NCBI RefSeq assembly: GCF_021653975.1
Contig: NZ_JAJKFK010000004.1
Span: forward strand, 866,936-930,935
Source of the DNA: Amycolatopsis sp. GM8
GTDB lineage: Bacteria; Actinomycetota; Actinomycetes; Mycobacteriales; Pseudonocardiaceae
Direction of reading: 5' to 3'
Length of the DNA: 64,000 bases
The notes under the pieces: generated by a model
What the model saw: only the letters and a program-made list of their open reading frames with translations
The model's database searches: none
Told to the model about the DNA's origin: nothing
Translations under genes and position numbers: made by a program
Shown: piece by piece, positions 32,683-40,686 of the stretch
How positions within the stretch are numbered: position 1 is the first letter of the stretch
Layout of the letters: every line of letters starts with the position of its first letter

Positions 32683-32946
32683 TCAGGGGTTGCGGTAAAT
32701 CTCGCGTCGGTGTCCGAGGTCGACGATGACCACGATCAGGCGGCCGTCGTCGATCGTGTAAACGATGCGGTAGTCGCCAACGCGCACCCGATACGCACCC
32801 TTGAGCCCTTGTAAGGCCCGCGCCCCGTGGGGCCGTGGCTCGCTACCGAGTTTGTCGATCGCTGCTTGCAGGCGACGGCGGATCGGCTTGTCGAGCTTTG
32901 CGAGTGCCCGCAGTGCCTCGCGGGTAATTTCGATCGAGTAGCTCAC
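32683..32946 (-). CDS. RelE/ParE-family toxin
   Basis: An 87-residue protein with the RelE fold signature: YSIEITREALRALAKLDKPI, RPHGARALQGLKGAYRVRVG and the end DYRIVYTIDDGRLIVVIVDL with GHRREIYRNP. RelE toxins cleave mRNA at the ribosome. Its ATG overlaps the antitoxin stop (ATGA), the usual arrangement. Confidence 0.92.
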   Translation of the reverse strand: MSYSIEITREALRALAKLDKPIRRRLQAAIDKLGSEPRPHGARALQGLKGAYRVRVGDYRIVYTIDDGRLIVVIVDLGHRREIYRNP

Positions 32947-33236
32947 TCGTCGATAGCCCCAGTCTCCAGCAGCCGCACGGCTTCATCCCACGGCACGGTG
33001 GGTTCGCCGGACTCCATCACGCGCCCAGCGCGCGTACCCCAGTACGCATCTTCTTCGGCCTCGGAACGCTCGGCATCCGCGACCGGCACCAGCGCGCCGA
33101 CACGGCGACCTCGCTTGGTCACGTACACCCGGCGACCGGTGCGATCCACGAGGTCCAGCAGGTCTGCCAGGTGTTCACGCACGTCGCTGACCGGGACCTC
33201 GGTCGCGTCGTCCCCCAGCTCGTATGCAGCAGTCAT
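32943..33236 (-). CDS. Phd/YefM-family antitoxin
   Basis: A 97-residue partner of the RelE toxin. VPVSDVREHLADLLDLVDRT and VYVTKRGRRVGALVPVADAE form the Phd N-terminal DNA-binding and dimerisation fold; the acidic C-terminus (EAVRLLETGAIDE) would wrap the toxin. It should repress its own promoter. The pair next to attR probably stabilises the integrated DNA. Confidence 0.92.
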   Translation of the reverse strand: MTAAYELGDDATEVPVSDVREHLADLLDLVDRTGRRVYVTKRGRRVGALVPVADAERSEAEEDAYWGTRAGRVMESGEPTVPWDEAVRLLETGAIDE

Positions 33237-35418
33237 ACCTCAATAGTACGGCTTGTACGAGACGTACAAAAGCCTCTCGATATGCCCTCGTAACACCGAC
33301 GGCGATTGGTCTGCGAGGTGTGGTTACGGGCCGGCGCGAGCTTGCCACGAACACGGTCTGTACGCCCTCGACGTCGGAACGCGGTCTCCTCACGGCCTCG
33401 CTGGCAAGGCAGGACGGATTTACCCTGGTCACTGGACGGTTCATGGATCCGTTCAAAACCCGTCCAGTGTGAGTTCGAATCTCACCGGGGGCACGTACAG
33501 CATCTACACAAGCCCCGCCTGCCGTCTGAGCAGGCGTTTCTTGTGTAGTGGTCATGGTTTGGTTGATCCTTTCTGCCGCGTGGGTGATTTCGGGTAGTTG
33601 GTCGGCGGGCAGCTTGATGGTGATGGTCACGTGATCACTGTCCTCGTGCAAACGGACGGTGAGCTGCGTGATCTCGAACAACCTGCGGAGCAGGGGCTCG
33701 GGTGCAGCGGCGAGGTTGAACGCCAGGTACGGGAGCGCGTCCAGCAGCGCAACGTCGGTCTCGCTGGGACGGCCCGGTTCGGTTTCGTCGGCGGTATCAA
33801 GTTGGGCGGTGGCGGCGAGCGCGGCGGATCGTTCGGCTTCGAGGTCGTTGTAGGTGCCGCGCAGGGCTTTGGTGAATGGATCGTCGGGGTCGCCGTCCTG
33901 GGCCTGGCGCAGGATCGTGTTCTGCCGCCGTGCCACGTCGGCGATCACGCGCTGCAGGCGTTCCCGTTCGGCCTGGCGCTCGCGGGCGGCGCGGTGATCG
34001 AGTCCGGCGAGATCGGCAGCCAAGGTCTCGCGGCGTTGGGGACCGAACACTCGGTCGGCGAAGAACCTCGACACCGCGTCGAGCAAGGCATCTTCGCGGA
34101 GGTAGACCGTCTTCGGGTGGCCGGCGTGTTTGTCGGGCCGGCCGCGGTTGTTGTTGCGTGGCCAGCACAGGTAGTAGGCGGCGTTGTGACGTTCGCCGCC
34201 GAACATCCGGCGTCCGCATCCGCAGAACACCATGCCTCGCAGCACGTAGGTGCGGTTGGTCTGCGGGTGGGTGTTCTTGGCGTTGCCGTCGCGCGAGCCG
34301 CGCCGCGCTTGGCGGCGGGCGGTCATCTCGTCGTACATCCACTTCGGGATCAGCGGTTCGTGGGCGGGCTCGGTGGACCATACCCACTTCACCGGGTCGT
34401 TGACCTTGCCGTGGCGGGACCGCGAAGCGCGACGGTTGAATACCTGGTAACCGGTGTATTTCGGGTTCTTCAGCACCTCGTACACGCTCGTCTTACCCCA
34501 CGCCCCGCGCGCCCGCTTCTTGCCGGGTGGCTCCGGCGGCGGGTACTTGACCAGATCGGCGTTGAGCCGCTCGACGATCGTGTCGTAGCCGAGTTCTTCG
34601 TGGTAGCGCCAGAGCGCGATCTGGGTGACCGTCTCACCGCGGACACCGTCGGGTTCCAGCCGGGTCTTGGTCTGTCCCTTGGCCGCCTTCGTCGGGTTGG
34701 GGTGCCGGAAGGTCTTGGCCTTGTAGCCATACGGGGGTTTGCCGATGTTCCAGCCCTCGCGCACGTGAGTGCACAGCCCGCCCCAGGATTGTTCGAGGGT
34801 GTTGAGGACTTCGTACTCGGCCACCGACTGGTTGATCCGCCGCTGCAAAATCCGCTGCGCTCGGCTGCCGGTCAGAGTGATCGGCTCATTGGCGGCGAAC
34901 AACGGCACCTCGGCGCGCTCCAACTGCCGCTCGATCGACAGTCCCTCGAAGGCGCGGCGAGCCACACGGGCCACGGACTCGGCGACCACCACGTCGAACC
35001 GGCGGCCGGGATGCGGGGCCTCGTCGAGGAGGTCCGCAACACCGCCATCGCGGGCGACCGGGATGGCGAACCGTTCGTAATTCTCCCCGTGGCCACGCGC
35101 TTCCAGTTCCATCCGACCGGACTCGACATCGTAGAAGTGCGCGACGATCACCCACGATTCCGGGATCGCGGTCTTGCAGTTCCCGAGTTGCCGCAGCAGG
35201 GATTGCCGCGGGTCTTGCTGGTCCTCAGTGGACGTACGGCCGAGGAACGCTACCCGGACTTCGTCCCGGAGCAACGCGACCGGCATCCCCAGCGGCGAGA
35301 CCGCATAGTCGGACAACCCGGACGGCCCAGACACCGGTACCGTCGCCGACAGCGACGTGGCCCGTCGTGTCAACGCGGGCGGTGCTGGATTGACGGTCAC
35401 CTCGTCATCCGAGGTCAT
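33175..35418 (-). CDS. Large serine recombinase, with C-terminus running through attR
   Basis: A 747-residue frame. The catalytic domain has Ser near 63 (VAFLGRTSTEDQQDPRQS) and the conserved Arg helix (VVAESVARVARRAFEGLSIE). The recombinase domain follows (GYDTIVERLNADL, NPKYTGYQVFNRRA), then a zinc ribbon (VFCGCGRRMF and YYLCWPRN), a coiled coil and a beta-rich end. Homology to the second recombinase ends near residue 640. The last 107 residues read through the antisense of the tRNA att core (RAPGEIRTHTGRVLN) and into the AICE arm, overlapping the antitoxin gene. The native end was therefore altered by the AICE insertion. The start overlaps the upstream stop (ATGA). Confidence 0.85.
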   Translation of the reverse strand: MTSDDEVTVNPAPPALTRRATSLSATVPVSGPSGLSDYAVSPLGMPVALLRDEVRVAFLGRTSTEDQQDPRQSLLRQLGNCKTAIPESWVIVAHFYDVESGRMELEARGHGENYERFAIPVARDGGVADLLDEAPHPGRRFDVVVAESVARVARRAFEGLSIERQLERAEVPLFAANEPITLTGSRAQRILQRRINQSVAEYEVLNTLEQSWGGLCTHVREGWNIGKPPYGYKAKTFRHPNPTKAAKGQTKTRLEPDGVRGETVTQIALWRYHEELGYDTIVERLNADLVKYPPPEPPGKKRARGAWGKTSVYEVLKNPKYTGYQVFNRRASRSRHGKVNDPVKWVWSTEPAHEPLIPKWMYDEMTARRQARRGSRDGNAKNTHPQTNRTYVLRGMVFCGCGRRMFGGERHNAAYYLCWPRNNNRGRPDKHAGHPKTVYLREDALLDAVSRFFADRVFGPQRRETLAADLAGLDHRAARERQAERERLQRVIADVARRQNTILRQAQDGDPDDPFTKALRGTYNDLEAERSAALAATAQLDTADETEPGRPSETDVALLDALPYLAFNLAAAPEPLLRRLFEITQLTVRLHEDSDHVTITIKLPADQLPEITHAAERINQTMTTTQETPAQTAGGACVDAVRAPGEIRTHTGRVLNGSMNRPVTRVNPSCLASEAVRRPRSDVEGVQTVFVASSRRPVTTPRRPIAVGVTRAYREAFVRLVQAVLLRYDCCIRAGGRRDRGPGQRRA
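33370..33451. repeat. AICE right arm, copy 2, with inverted repeat around the att core
   Basis: Matches the arm at 31470-31558. It contains CACTGGACGG (33430-33439), which is the exact complement of CCGTCCAGTG (33460-33469) inside the att core, with a 20-bp centre. The tRNA attL lacks the left half, so this half belongs to the element side of attP and may be an integrase core-type site. Confidence 0.7.
33452..33494 (+). repeat. attR core: 43-bp direct repeat, copy 2
   Basis: Identical to 11815-11857. On its left is element arm DNA; on its right begins GTACAGCATCTACAC, the end of the serine recombinase gene that already lay beside the tRNA before the AICE inserted. Confidence 0.95.
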
Positions 35419-35729
35419 GCAGCGTCACCATCCTCAATGGACTGATCATCGGCGTGTTGGCGGGCGGACCAGTCGAGAAGTTCACGGATCACGGCCGCAA
35501 GTTCGCCACGCACCCGATCAGCTTCCGCACCGTAGACATACTTGATATGGCCCGAATAGGTACGATTATTGTTGCGTTTCCTTCTCTGATCATACCACCA
35601 AACCTGCTGGTCAGCGCCGGTCTTCCGCTGGCTTTCGATGTTCTCGCCGAGGTATTTCCGTGGTAGTGGAATTACTATCGCGTTTTGTTCATTCTCGGCG
35701 TTTTCCGGGGTGCTGTCGTGGGCGTGCAT
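35415..35729 (-). CDS. Hypothetical protein upstream of the serine recombinase, 104 aa
   Basis: Starts MHAHDSTPENAENEQNAIVI and contains a basic polar centre (WWYDQRRKRNNNRTYSGHIK) and a helical end. The ATG at 35729 has GGAGGCAGCC before it; the frame is open for 105 more codons upstream without plausible protein sequence. It is coupled to the recombinase by a 4-bp overlap. A directionality or DNA-binding role is possible from position only. Confidence 0.65.
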   Translation of the reverse strand: MHAHDSTPENAENEQNAIVIPLPRKYLGENIESQRKTGADQQVWWYDQRRKRNNNRTYSGHIKYVYGAEADRVRGELAAVIRELLDWSARQHADDQSIEDGDAA

Positions 35730-36181
35730 GGCTGCCTCCGGCAGCCCGCGAGCCAGCTCACGGCTGGCGTCACGGGCACGGTCGCGGTCATCGGACAACC
35801 GTCGATCAGCAGATCCTTCTCCAGCCGTGGACACACCCGAGGGTGCGCTGTTGGACACTGGAAAGGATCGGCTGCCGCAACCACCTGCCGCTTCGACTCC
35901 CCGACTGCCGTAGCACCTGCCAGGGCCAGCGATCACCGGTTGACTGGACCCGTTCACTGTCCATCCGAGACTGGCCGAGACCGTCACGAGACGAGCGAGA
36001 CAGGTCGTCTCGGTGGTCTCGCCGGGAGTCTCGGTGCTGCGCATGGACAGCTCGACGAGTCAGGTCCAGATTTCTTTGCTATGCATAGCCGACCGCATCT
36101 TCTCCTGCGAAGGTCGGCGGGCCGTGGTCGGTGTCTGTCGTGGTTAGGTCGTCATCGTTTGCCTCCCAACGGTCGCAGGAT
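35730..36181. other. 452-bp gap between small gene and replication-relaxation gene
   Basis: No gene I can support. The minus-strand frame continuous with 35729 is open but compositionally poor. It probably holds the promoter for the recombinase pair. No strong hairpin or repeat noted. Confidence 0.4.
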
Positions 36182-37483
36182 TCAAGCGCTCCAGCGCAGG
36201 TCTGGTGAAGCGCCGTACACGTCATCGGAGTCGTCATAAAGGGCGACGTCGTCGTCAGCGGGCGCAGGCGCGACAGGTTCGGGCAGGCTCATGCCGAGGC
36301 GACCCAAGATCGTCCGATCGTTGGGAGCGAAGGCTGCATCGTTGTACGGCTGCTCAGTACCAGCTGCGCCGTAGTCGACCTGGGGACCGCGCTCGGGCAA
36401 TTCAGCTAACCGATAACGGTGCGGAACGCTGCCGCTGTCACGTGGCGTCCACAGCGCCCAGATCACCCCAGCAGGACCGTCCGGATGGCCGTGGTCGCGG
36501 GCCGCGGTAGCGATCACCAACCGCGGATCGTTCCCCGCCACCGCGCGGCGTAGCGCCGTCCGCAGCGCGAGTTCCCGTTTGGCTGAATGCACCGAGAACA
36601 GCACGATGCCGAACTGGTCGGTGGGAAAGTCGCTGTAGTCGCCGATCTTGCTGGTGACCTTCGAGAGGGACTCGGTACCGGTGTCGTGTTCCAGGAAGAA
36701 CCGCACCGCACGGCCGTGCTCCTCCCAGCAACCGTAGCCATCAGGACGCAGCACGGTCTCATGGGTCCCGGTCCAGAAGAACTCCGTGCATCGTTTCTCC
36801 GACCACCAGTGTGTCAACCGGCCTACCGCGTCACGGCCGATGTCGCCGCGGGCCGGATTGCGGTGCTCGGCCAGGGCACAAAAGAAGTCGTTCACGCCCA
36901 GTTGGTGGTCCAGCTTCGGCCAGAACGCAAGCCGTTCCAGGCGCTCAGTGTGCGCCTTTGGCGTCGGCGGCTTCTCCGACCGCTGTGCCGCGATCAGCCG
37001 AGCACCGAGGTAGCCCAGCGCGTAGCGGGTCTGGCTCGTCCCACCGTTCACATAGGACTCCCGGAACGCGAACACCACGCCCAGCTCGCGCAACCGCCGT
37101 AGCCGGTCCTGCGCGCGCCGCACGGAGGCGAACTCGATCGCAGCGATCTGGTTGGTGGTCAGCACCTTGTGCTCGGCTAGCAGCGCCAGCAGTCGCCGGT
37201 CCCGGTCGACCAGGCGGAACCACAGCGCTGCGTCCGGCTCCCCTGCCCGCCGGCCACTGCGCGCCTGACGATGTGTAGATGTGTGAGGATCATTCCTCAG
37301 TCGGCCTTCGGTCCGCTCCCGCCGATACCATCGCTGACCAGCAGCTTTAGTATCCGCGGCTTCGGCGTTTGGGCCGGCGGATTCAGAACGCCGAGGCCGC
37401 GCCACCCCAGACGCCATACCAACTGCCAGGTCAGACGCAGCTTCCACGCGACCGCCACCAGCACGGTTGCCACCGTCCACCAT
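36182..37483 (-). CDS. Replication-relaxation family protein
   Basis: A 433-residue protein. The N-terminal 100 residues are basic and low complexity. Next comes a winged-helix region (LVDRDRRLLALLAEHKVLTT, NQIAAIEFASVRRAQDRLRR) and a long domain (RYALGYLGARLIAAQ onward, LDHQLGVNDFFCALAEH) typical of the Replic_Relax family, found beside conjugation and replication genes of actinobacterial plasmids and ICEs. The end is acidic. The ATG at 37483 (MVDGGNRAGG) is preferred over a start 24 codons earlier. Predicted function: plasmid-type replication or nick-site processing helper. Confidence 0.82.
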   Translation of the reverse strand: MVDGGNRAGGGRVEAASDLAVGMASGVARPRRSESAGPNAEAADTKAAGQRWYRRERTEGRLRNDPHTSTHRQARSGRRAGEPDAALWFRLVDRDRRLLALLAEHKVLTTNQIAAIEFASVRRAQDRLRRLRELGVVFAFRESYVNGGTSQTRYALGYLGARLIAAQRSEKPPTPKAHTERLERLAFWPKLDHQLGVNDFFCALAEHRNPARGDIGRDAVGRLTHWWSEKRCTEFFWTGTHETVLRPDGYGCWEEHGRAVRFFLEHDTGTESLSKVTSKIGDYSDFPTDQFGIVLFSVHSAKRELALRTALRRAVAGNDPRLVIATAARDHGHPDGPAGVIWALWTPRDSGSVPHRYRLAELPERGPQVDYGAAGTEQPYNDAAFAPNDRTILGRLGMSLPEPVAPAPADDDVALYDDSDDVYGASPDLRWSA

Positions 37484-37684
37484 GATCACCACCGCTTTCC
37501 GTGTAGAGGAGCCGGGAGATCCCAGGCACCCCTCAACTCCGGATTTCGCGCCCAAATTTGACAGCGGCGATCGAAAGTTGATGGAAACGTGCTATCCCTG
37601 TGACCAGCTGGGTGCTGATAACACCTCGTCGGTATCCGGCCAGCGATGACCATGATCGACCTTCCTCTCCATCATGCCGGGAAA

Positions 37685-37877
37685 CACCTGCACGACAGAA
37701 GGCCGATTTTTTTGCCCGATTTTCGACACCAACCCAGCCAGCCGTGACCAGGTCGTGATCTCCTGCCGTACTGCACATGACCGCCCCCTCGACCGCACCG
37801 GGAGGCACCTACATGGCAAGAAGCCGATTTACGGCTCGATTTTCGACACCAACCGACCGCTTGTGACCAGGTTGTGA
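37685..37877. repeat. Two about 73-bp imperfect direct repeats
   Basis: Copy A at 37685-37758 and copy B at 37806-37877. Both read CACCT, then AGAAGCCGATTT or AGAAGGCCGATTT, then CGATTTTCGACACCAACC (identical) and GTGACCAGGT(C/T)GTGA. The intervening 47 bp is unrelated. They lie in the 475-bp gap before the replication-relaxation gene, where an origin, nick site or operator would be expected. The rest of the gap (37484-37684) shows no gene. Confidence 0.7.
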
Positions 37878-37958
37878 CCCGACTTGCCCCGCCGTCAGGG
37901 GTCGACGAGCGATGGCGCTGGGCCGTTGGTCCCGTGGCCTCGTTACTACGCTGGGTTC

Positions 37959-38849
37959 ATGGAGACGAGTGACCGGGATGGCGAGGCGCTCGCGATTGTC
38001 CTGCCGTCACCGCTGTGCGAGGTCCGCGACGACCGCCTGCAGGCCCATGGCGTTCGGCTTTACCTCAAGCGCGACGACTTGATCCATCCGGAGATCCCGG
38101 GCAACAAGTGGCGCAAGCTCAAATACAACCTGGCGGCCGCGAAAGACCAGGGTCACACGCGGCTACTGACGTTCGGCGGGGCGTACTCCAACCACCTGCG
38201 GGCGGTAGCGGCGGCCGGTCGCTACTTCGGCTTCGAGACGATCGGGGTCATCCGTGGCGAGGAACATAGGCGGCTCAACGACTCGCTGGCTTACGCCGTC
38301 AGCCGGGGGATGCAGCTGACGTACCTGGACCGGGCGACGTACCGACGCAAGGCCGAGCGCGACGTCCTGGCCAAGCTCACCGACGAATTCGGCCCCTGTT
38401 ACGTGGTGCCGGAGGGTGGCAGCAACGGCCCCGGCGTGCAGGGCTGCGCCGAGTTGCCCGGCGAGATCGAGACGGAGTTCGACGTCATCTGCTGCGCCTG
38501 CGGCACGGGCACCACGGTGGCCGGGATCGCGGCCGGGCTGACCGGAGGCCAGCGGGCACTCGGCTTCGCTGTCCTCAAGGGCGGCCGGTTCCTGGACGAC
38601 GAGGTGCGGCGGCTCCAGCACGAGGCGTTCAGCCACGAGACCGACAACTGGGCCATCGACTACGAATTCCACTTCGGCGGCTACGCCAAGCGCACGCCTG
38701 AGCTGGACGCTTTCATTAGCGATTTCGAGGCTCGTGACGCCATCACGCTCGACTGGGTGTATGAGGCGAAGATGATGTACGGCCTCTTCGATCGCATCGC
38801 CTCCGGCGCGTTCGCGCCTGGCACGACCATCGTGGCAGTGCTGAGCTGA
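37959..38849 (+). CDS. ACC deaminase / D-cysteine desulfhydrase family PLP enzyme
   Basis: A 296-residue fold-type II PLP enzyme. The PLP lysine is in PEIPGNKWRKLKYNLAAAK, followed by the cofactor-contacting FGGAYSNHLRAVA and the phosphate-binding loop CACGTGTTVAGIAAGL. Members convert D-cysteine to pyruvate, ammonia and sulfide, or 1-aminocyclopropane-1-carboxylate to 2-oxobutyrate; residue tests to tell them apart are not decisive by eye. The ATG at 37959 is preferred over 37884. Convergent with the XRE gene, 4 bp between stops. Likely cargo. Confidence 0.87.
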   Translation: METSDRDGEALAIVLPSPLCEVRDDRLQAHGVRLYLKRDDLIHPEIPGNKWRKLKYNLAAAKDQGHTRLLTFGGAYSNHLRAVAAAGRYFGFETIGVIRGEEHRRLNDSLAYAVSRGMQLTYLDRATYRRKAERDVLAKLTDEFGPCYVVPEGGSNGPGVQGCAELPGEIETEFDVICCACGTGTTVAGIAAGLTGGQRALGFAVLKGGRFLDDEVRRLQHEAFSHETDNWAIDYEFHFGGYAKRTPELDAFISDFEARDAITLDWVYEAKMMYGLFDRIASGAFAPGTTIVAVLS

Positions 38850-38853
38850 CGGC

Positions 38854-39879
38854 TTAAGCCTTGTCGTAGTAGGCCCGCTGGGCCGTCTTCGATGCGCCCG
38901 CCTCGCACCAGCTCAGCGACCATTCGCCGCTGTTAATGGTGAAGTCACGGCCGAAGCCCAGCCACATGCCACTCATGCGGCGGCCGGCCGGATCGACCAC
39001 CATCTGCACCGTGCCGTGGTAGGTCGCGCCCTTGTAGTAGCCGGTCGGCGAGGTCTGCTCCCGCCAAGTGCCAGTCGCCACCGACTTGTCCACGGCCAGC
39101 TCCAGCCGCAGCCGCGAGCCGAGCGAGTGCGGCAGGCTCTGGCCAATCAGCCGCGTGCCCTGCTGGCGGAGCACGACGTAGTGCTCGCCCGCGAATGTCT
39201 TGCCGCGGCCGGTGCTGGGGTAGACGTAGCGGCTGTGCCAGATGCCGGAGAAGTCGTCGGCGGGACGCGCCGCCCGCGTTGCGGCGTCGGCCTCGGTGTC
39301 GTCGGCCAGGGCAGGACTGGCCGAGGCAAGCGACAACGCCGCGCTGACCTTCAGCAGCAGCGACCGGCGGCTGACCCCGTGGCGGTTGCCCTGCGCCCAG
39401 GCCGTCGCCATCTGCGCGAGTTCGTGCACGTCGATGTGGTCGAGCTGAGCCACGAAGTCACGCATCGCATGGTCGCCTGTCGCGTCGTCGAGCACGGCCA
39501 GTTGCTGGCTCTGCCGGTGCGCGCTGTCGGCTGGGCGGAAATCGGCTCCGTCGCTGACGAGATCGGCCACACGGCACTCGTACAGCTCGGCCAGCTTGCC
39601 CAAAACCTCGAGGGACGGGGCGTGGCCGGTGTCGGCCGGCCACAGCTCCCAGTAGGAGAAGTTCTTGAACGTCTTGGCATCAGCAGGCCAGCGCTCGTTC
39701 CACTCGTCGGCCGCCTGGCGCTGGCTCCAGCCCCGAGCCAGCCGCAAGGCGGTCCTCATGTTGACGCGGTAACGCTCGCCGAAGACGTGCGCCACCTCCA
39801 CCCATGTCTTTGACTGGTTGCGCAGCTCGGCCGACAATTGCCGCTGTTCCTGGCGGACGCTCCGTGTCGCGGTGGGCAT
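38854..39879 (-). CDS. XRE-family regulator with lipocalin-like C-terminal domain
   Basis: A 341-residue protein. The helix-turn-helix ([20 protein letters not shown]) is near residues 38-70, then a tetratricopeptide-poor helical linker. Next comes a twin-Arg-like hydrophobic segment ([20 protein letters not shown]) and a beta-barrel-like domain ([40 protein letters not shown]). This architecture recurs in Streptomyces beside small GntR-type genes. The ATG at 39879 follows GGAGGGG. It diverges from the operon starting at 40186 and could control it. Confidence 0.82.
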   Translation of the reverse strand: MPTATRSVRQEQRQLSAELRNQSKTWVEVAHVFGERYRVNMRTALRLARGWSQRQAADEWNERWPADAKTFKNFSYWELWPADTGHAPSLEVLGKLAELYECRVADLVSDGADFRPADSAHRQSQQLAVLDDATGDHAMRDFVAQLDHIDVHELAQMATAWAQGNRHGVSRRSLLLKVSAALSLASASPALADDTEADAATRAARPADDFSGIWHSRYVYPSTGRGKTFAGEHYVVLRQQGTRLIGQSLPHSLGSRLRLELAVDKSVATGTWREQTSPTGYYKGATYHGTVQMVVDPAGRRMSGMWLGFGRDFTINSGEWSLSWCEAGASKTAQRAYYDKA

Positions 39880-40185
39880 GGCATCCCCTCCTTTGCCGCC
39901 CGTGGATCGCGCGGACGATACCCGCCCGCCAGCATCGCACAATTCCTCCCTGTCCAACAGGGATACTTTGTCTGCCAAGATCACGGCTGCGCGGGGTGGT
40001 TTGGCCGCTTGACCTGCTGTTTTCTGGTCTCAGGCGCTCGGCACCGGGTCGTACCGCGCCCGTTCGAGAAGAGCCACGGATCGGGGCCTCCTTTCCCGCA
40101 TTGCCCCAAGCCCGATGGTGGCTCGTCCTCCCCGGTGCCGGGCGCTGCTCCAACCAACCCGCCAGACCGAAAAGCGAGCGGACCC
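39880..40185. promoter_or_regulatory. Divergent promoter region between XRE gene and small-gene operon
   Basis: A 306-bp gap separating opposite starts at 39879 and 40186. It must hold both promoters and is the natural binding region for the XRE regulator. I see no clear palindrome and no RNA gene. Confidence 0.5.
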
Positions 40186-40428
40186 ATGACCGTACGACCG
40201 GCCGAACGCCGGCCACTCCCCGTCCCGCCGTGCTGGCACCGAGGCCGCAATCGGCTGACGCCTCGGGCCGAGCCCCGCGTGCCGGAACCAGCTCAGCTCT
40301 ACCGCCTCGCCATCCTCTACCTCGTGATCCACGCCGCCCGACGGGGCACCGAAACCTGCGAGAGCTGTGGGGCGGCGTGGCCGTGCGAGCCGGTGCGCTT
40401 GGCGTATCGGTTACGGGAGGGCTTCTGA
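40186..40428 (+). CDS. Small conserved Cys-containing protein, 80 aa
   Basis: Starts MTVRPAERRPLPVPPCWHRG and ends with GTETCESCGAAWPCEPVRLA followed by YRLREGF. The CxxC...C ending is a pattern seen in many actinobacterial small proteins near XRE regulators of this type. No function is known. First gene of a rightward operon of nine or more short genes. Confidence 0.68.
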   Translation: MTVRPAERRPLPVPPCWHRGRNRLTPRAEPRVPEPAQLYRLAILYLVIHAARRGTETCESCGAAWPCEPVRLAYRLREGF

Positions 40429-40431
40429 CCC

Positions 40432-40686
40432 ATGTCCGAACCGACGCCCGACACCGTCGTGAGCGCGCTGGCACGCCTGGCTGGACACCTGCCCATCGCC
40501 GCCCTGCAAGTGCGCGAGGACGAACTGACATCGACGCAGTTGCACGCCTTGGGAGCGGAGCTGACCCAGCTGGGCGAACTCGTGCACCGTCACGCCGACA
40601 CCCGCAGCGAACCGGCCGACCAGATCCGCCGCCGATCGCTCTGGTCGCCCCAAGCGCCCGGCGGGAGCTGCTTACCGCCGCCGTGA
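40432..40686 (+). CDS. Hypothetical helical protein, 84 aa
   Basis: Starts MSEPTPDTVVSALARLAGHL; helical with acidic and His-containing face (ELTQLGELVHRHADTR). Three base pairs after the previous stop and overlapping the next GTG by 4 bp (GTGA). No domain recognised. Confidence 0.68.
   Translation: MSEPTPDTVVSALARLAGHLPIAALQVREDELTSTQLHALGAELTQLGELVHRHADTRSEPADQIRRRSLWSPQAPGGSCLPPP

Larger units (their letters stand above)
11815..33494. mobile_element. Integrated AICE (with a tandem remnant at its right end)
   Basis: About 21.7 kb bounded by the 43-bp tRNA-derived repeat. The contents are diagnostic of an actinomycete integrative and conjugative element: tyrosine integrase and excisionase next to attL, a replication block, one FtsK/TraB-type DNA translocase instead of a type IV secretion system, Spd-like membrane proteins and a GntR regulator. 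The segment 31559-33494 appears to belong to a second, deleted element of the same family (see the arm repeats and the rep remnant). The original AICE may therefore end at about 31558. Whether it still excises is not shown. Confidence 0.88.
31559..33494. mobile_element. Deleted tandem AICE remnant
   Basis: Bounded by the degenerate arm at 31558 and the complete arm plus attR at 33494. It retains the rep-gene tail with its repeat cluster, an HD-domain gene and a toxin-antitoxin pair. The order (rep tail, cargo, right arm, att) matches the intact AICE with the middle deleted. Interpretation rests on two independent stretches of similarity. Confidence 0.65.

Noticed and set aside
33598..35445. 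A 615-codon plus-strand frame opposite the serine recombinase
   Set aside because: The minus-strand recombinase is certain from its motifs; the opposite frame has shadow composition.
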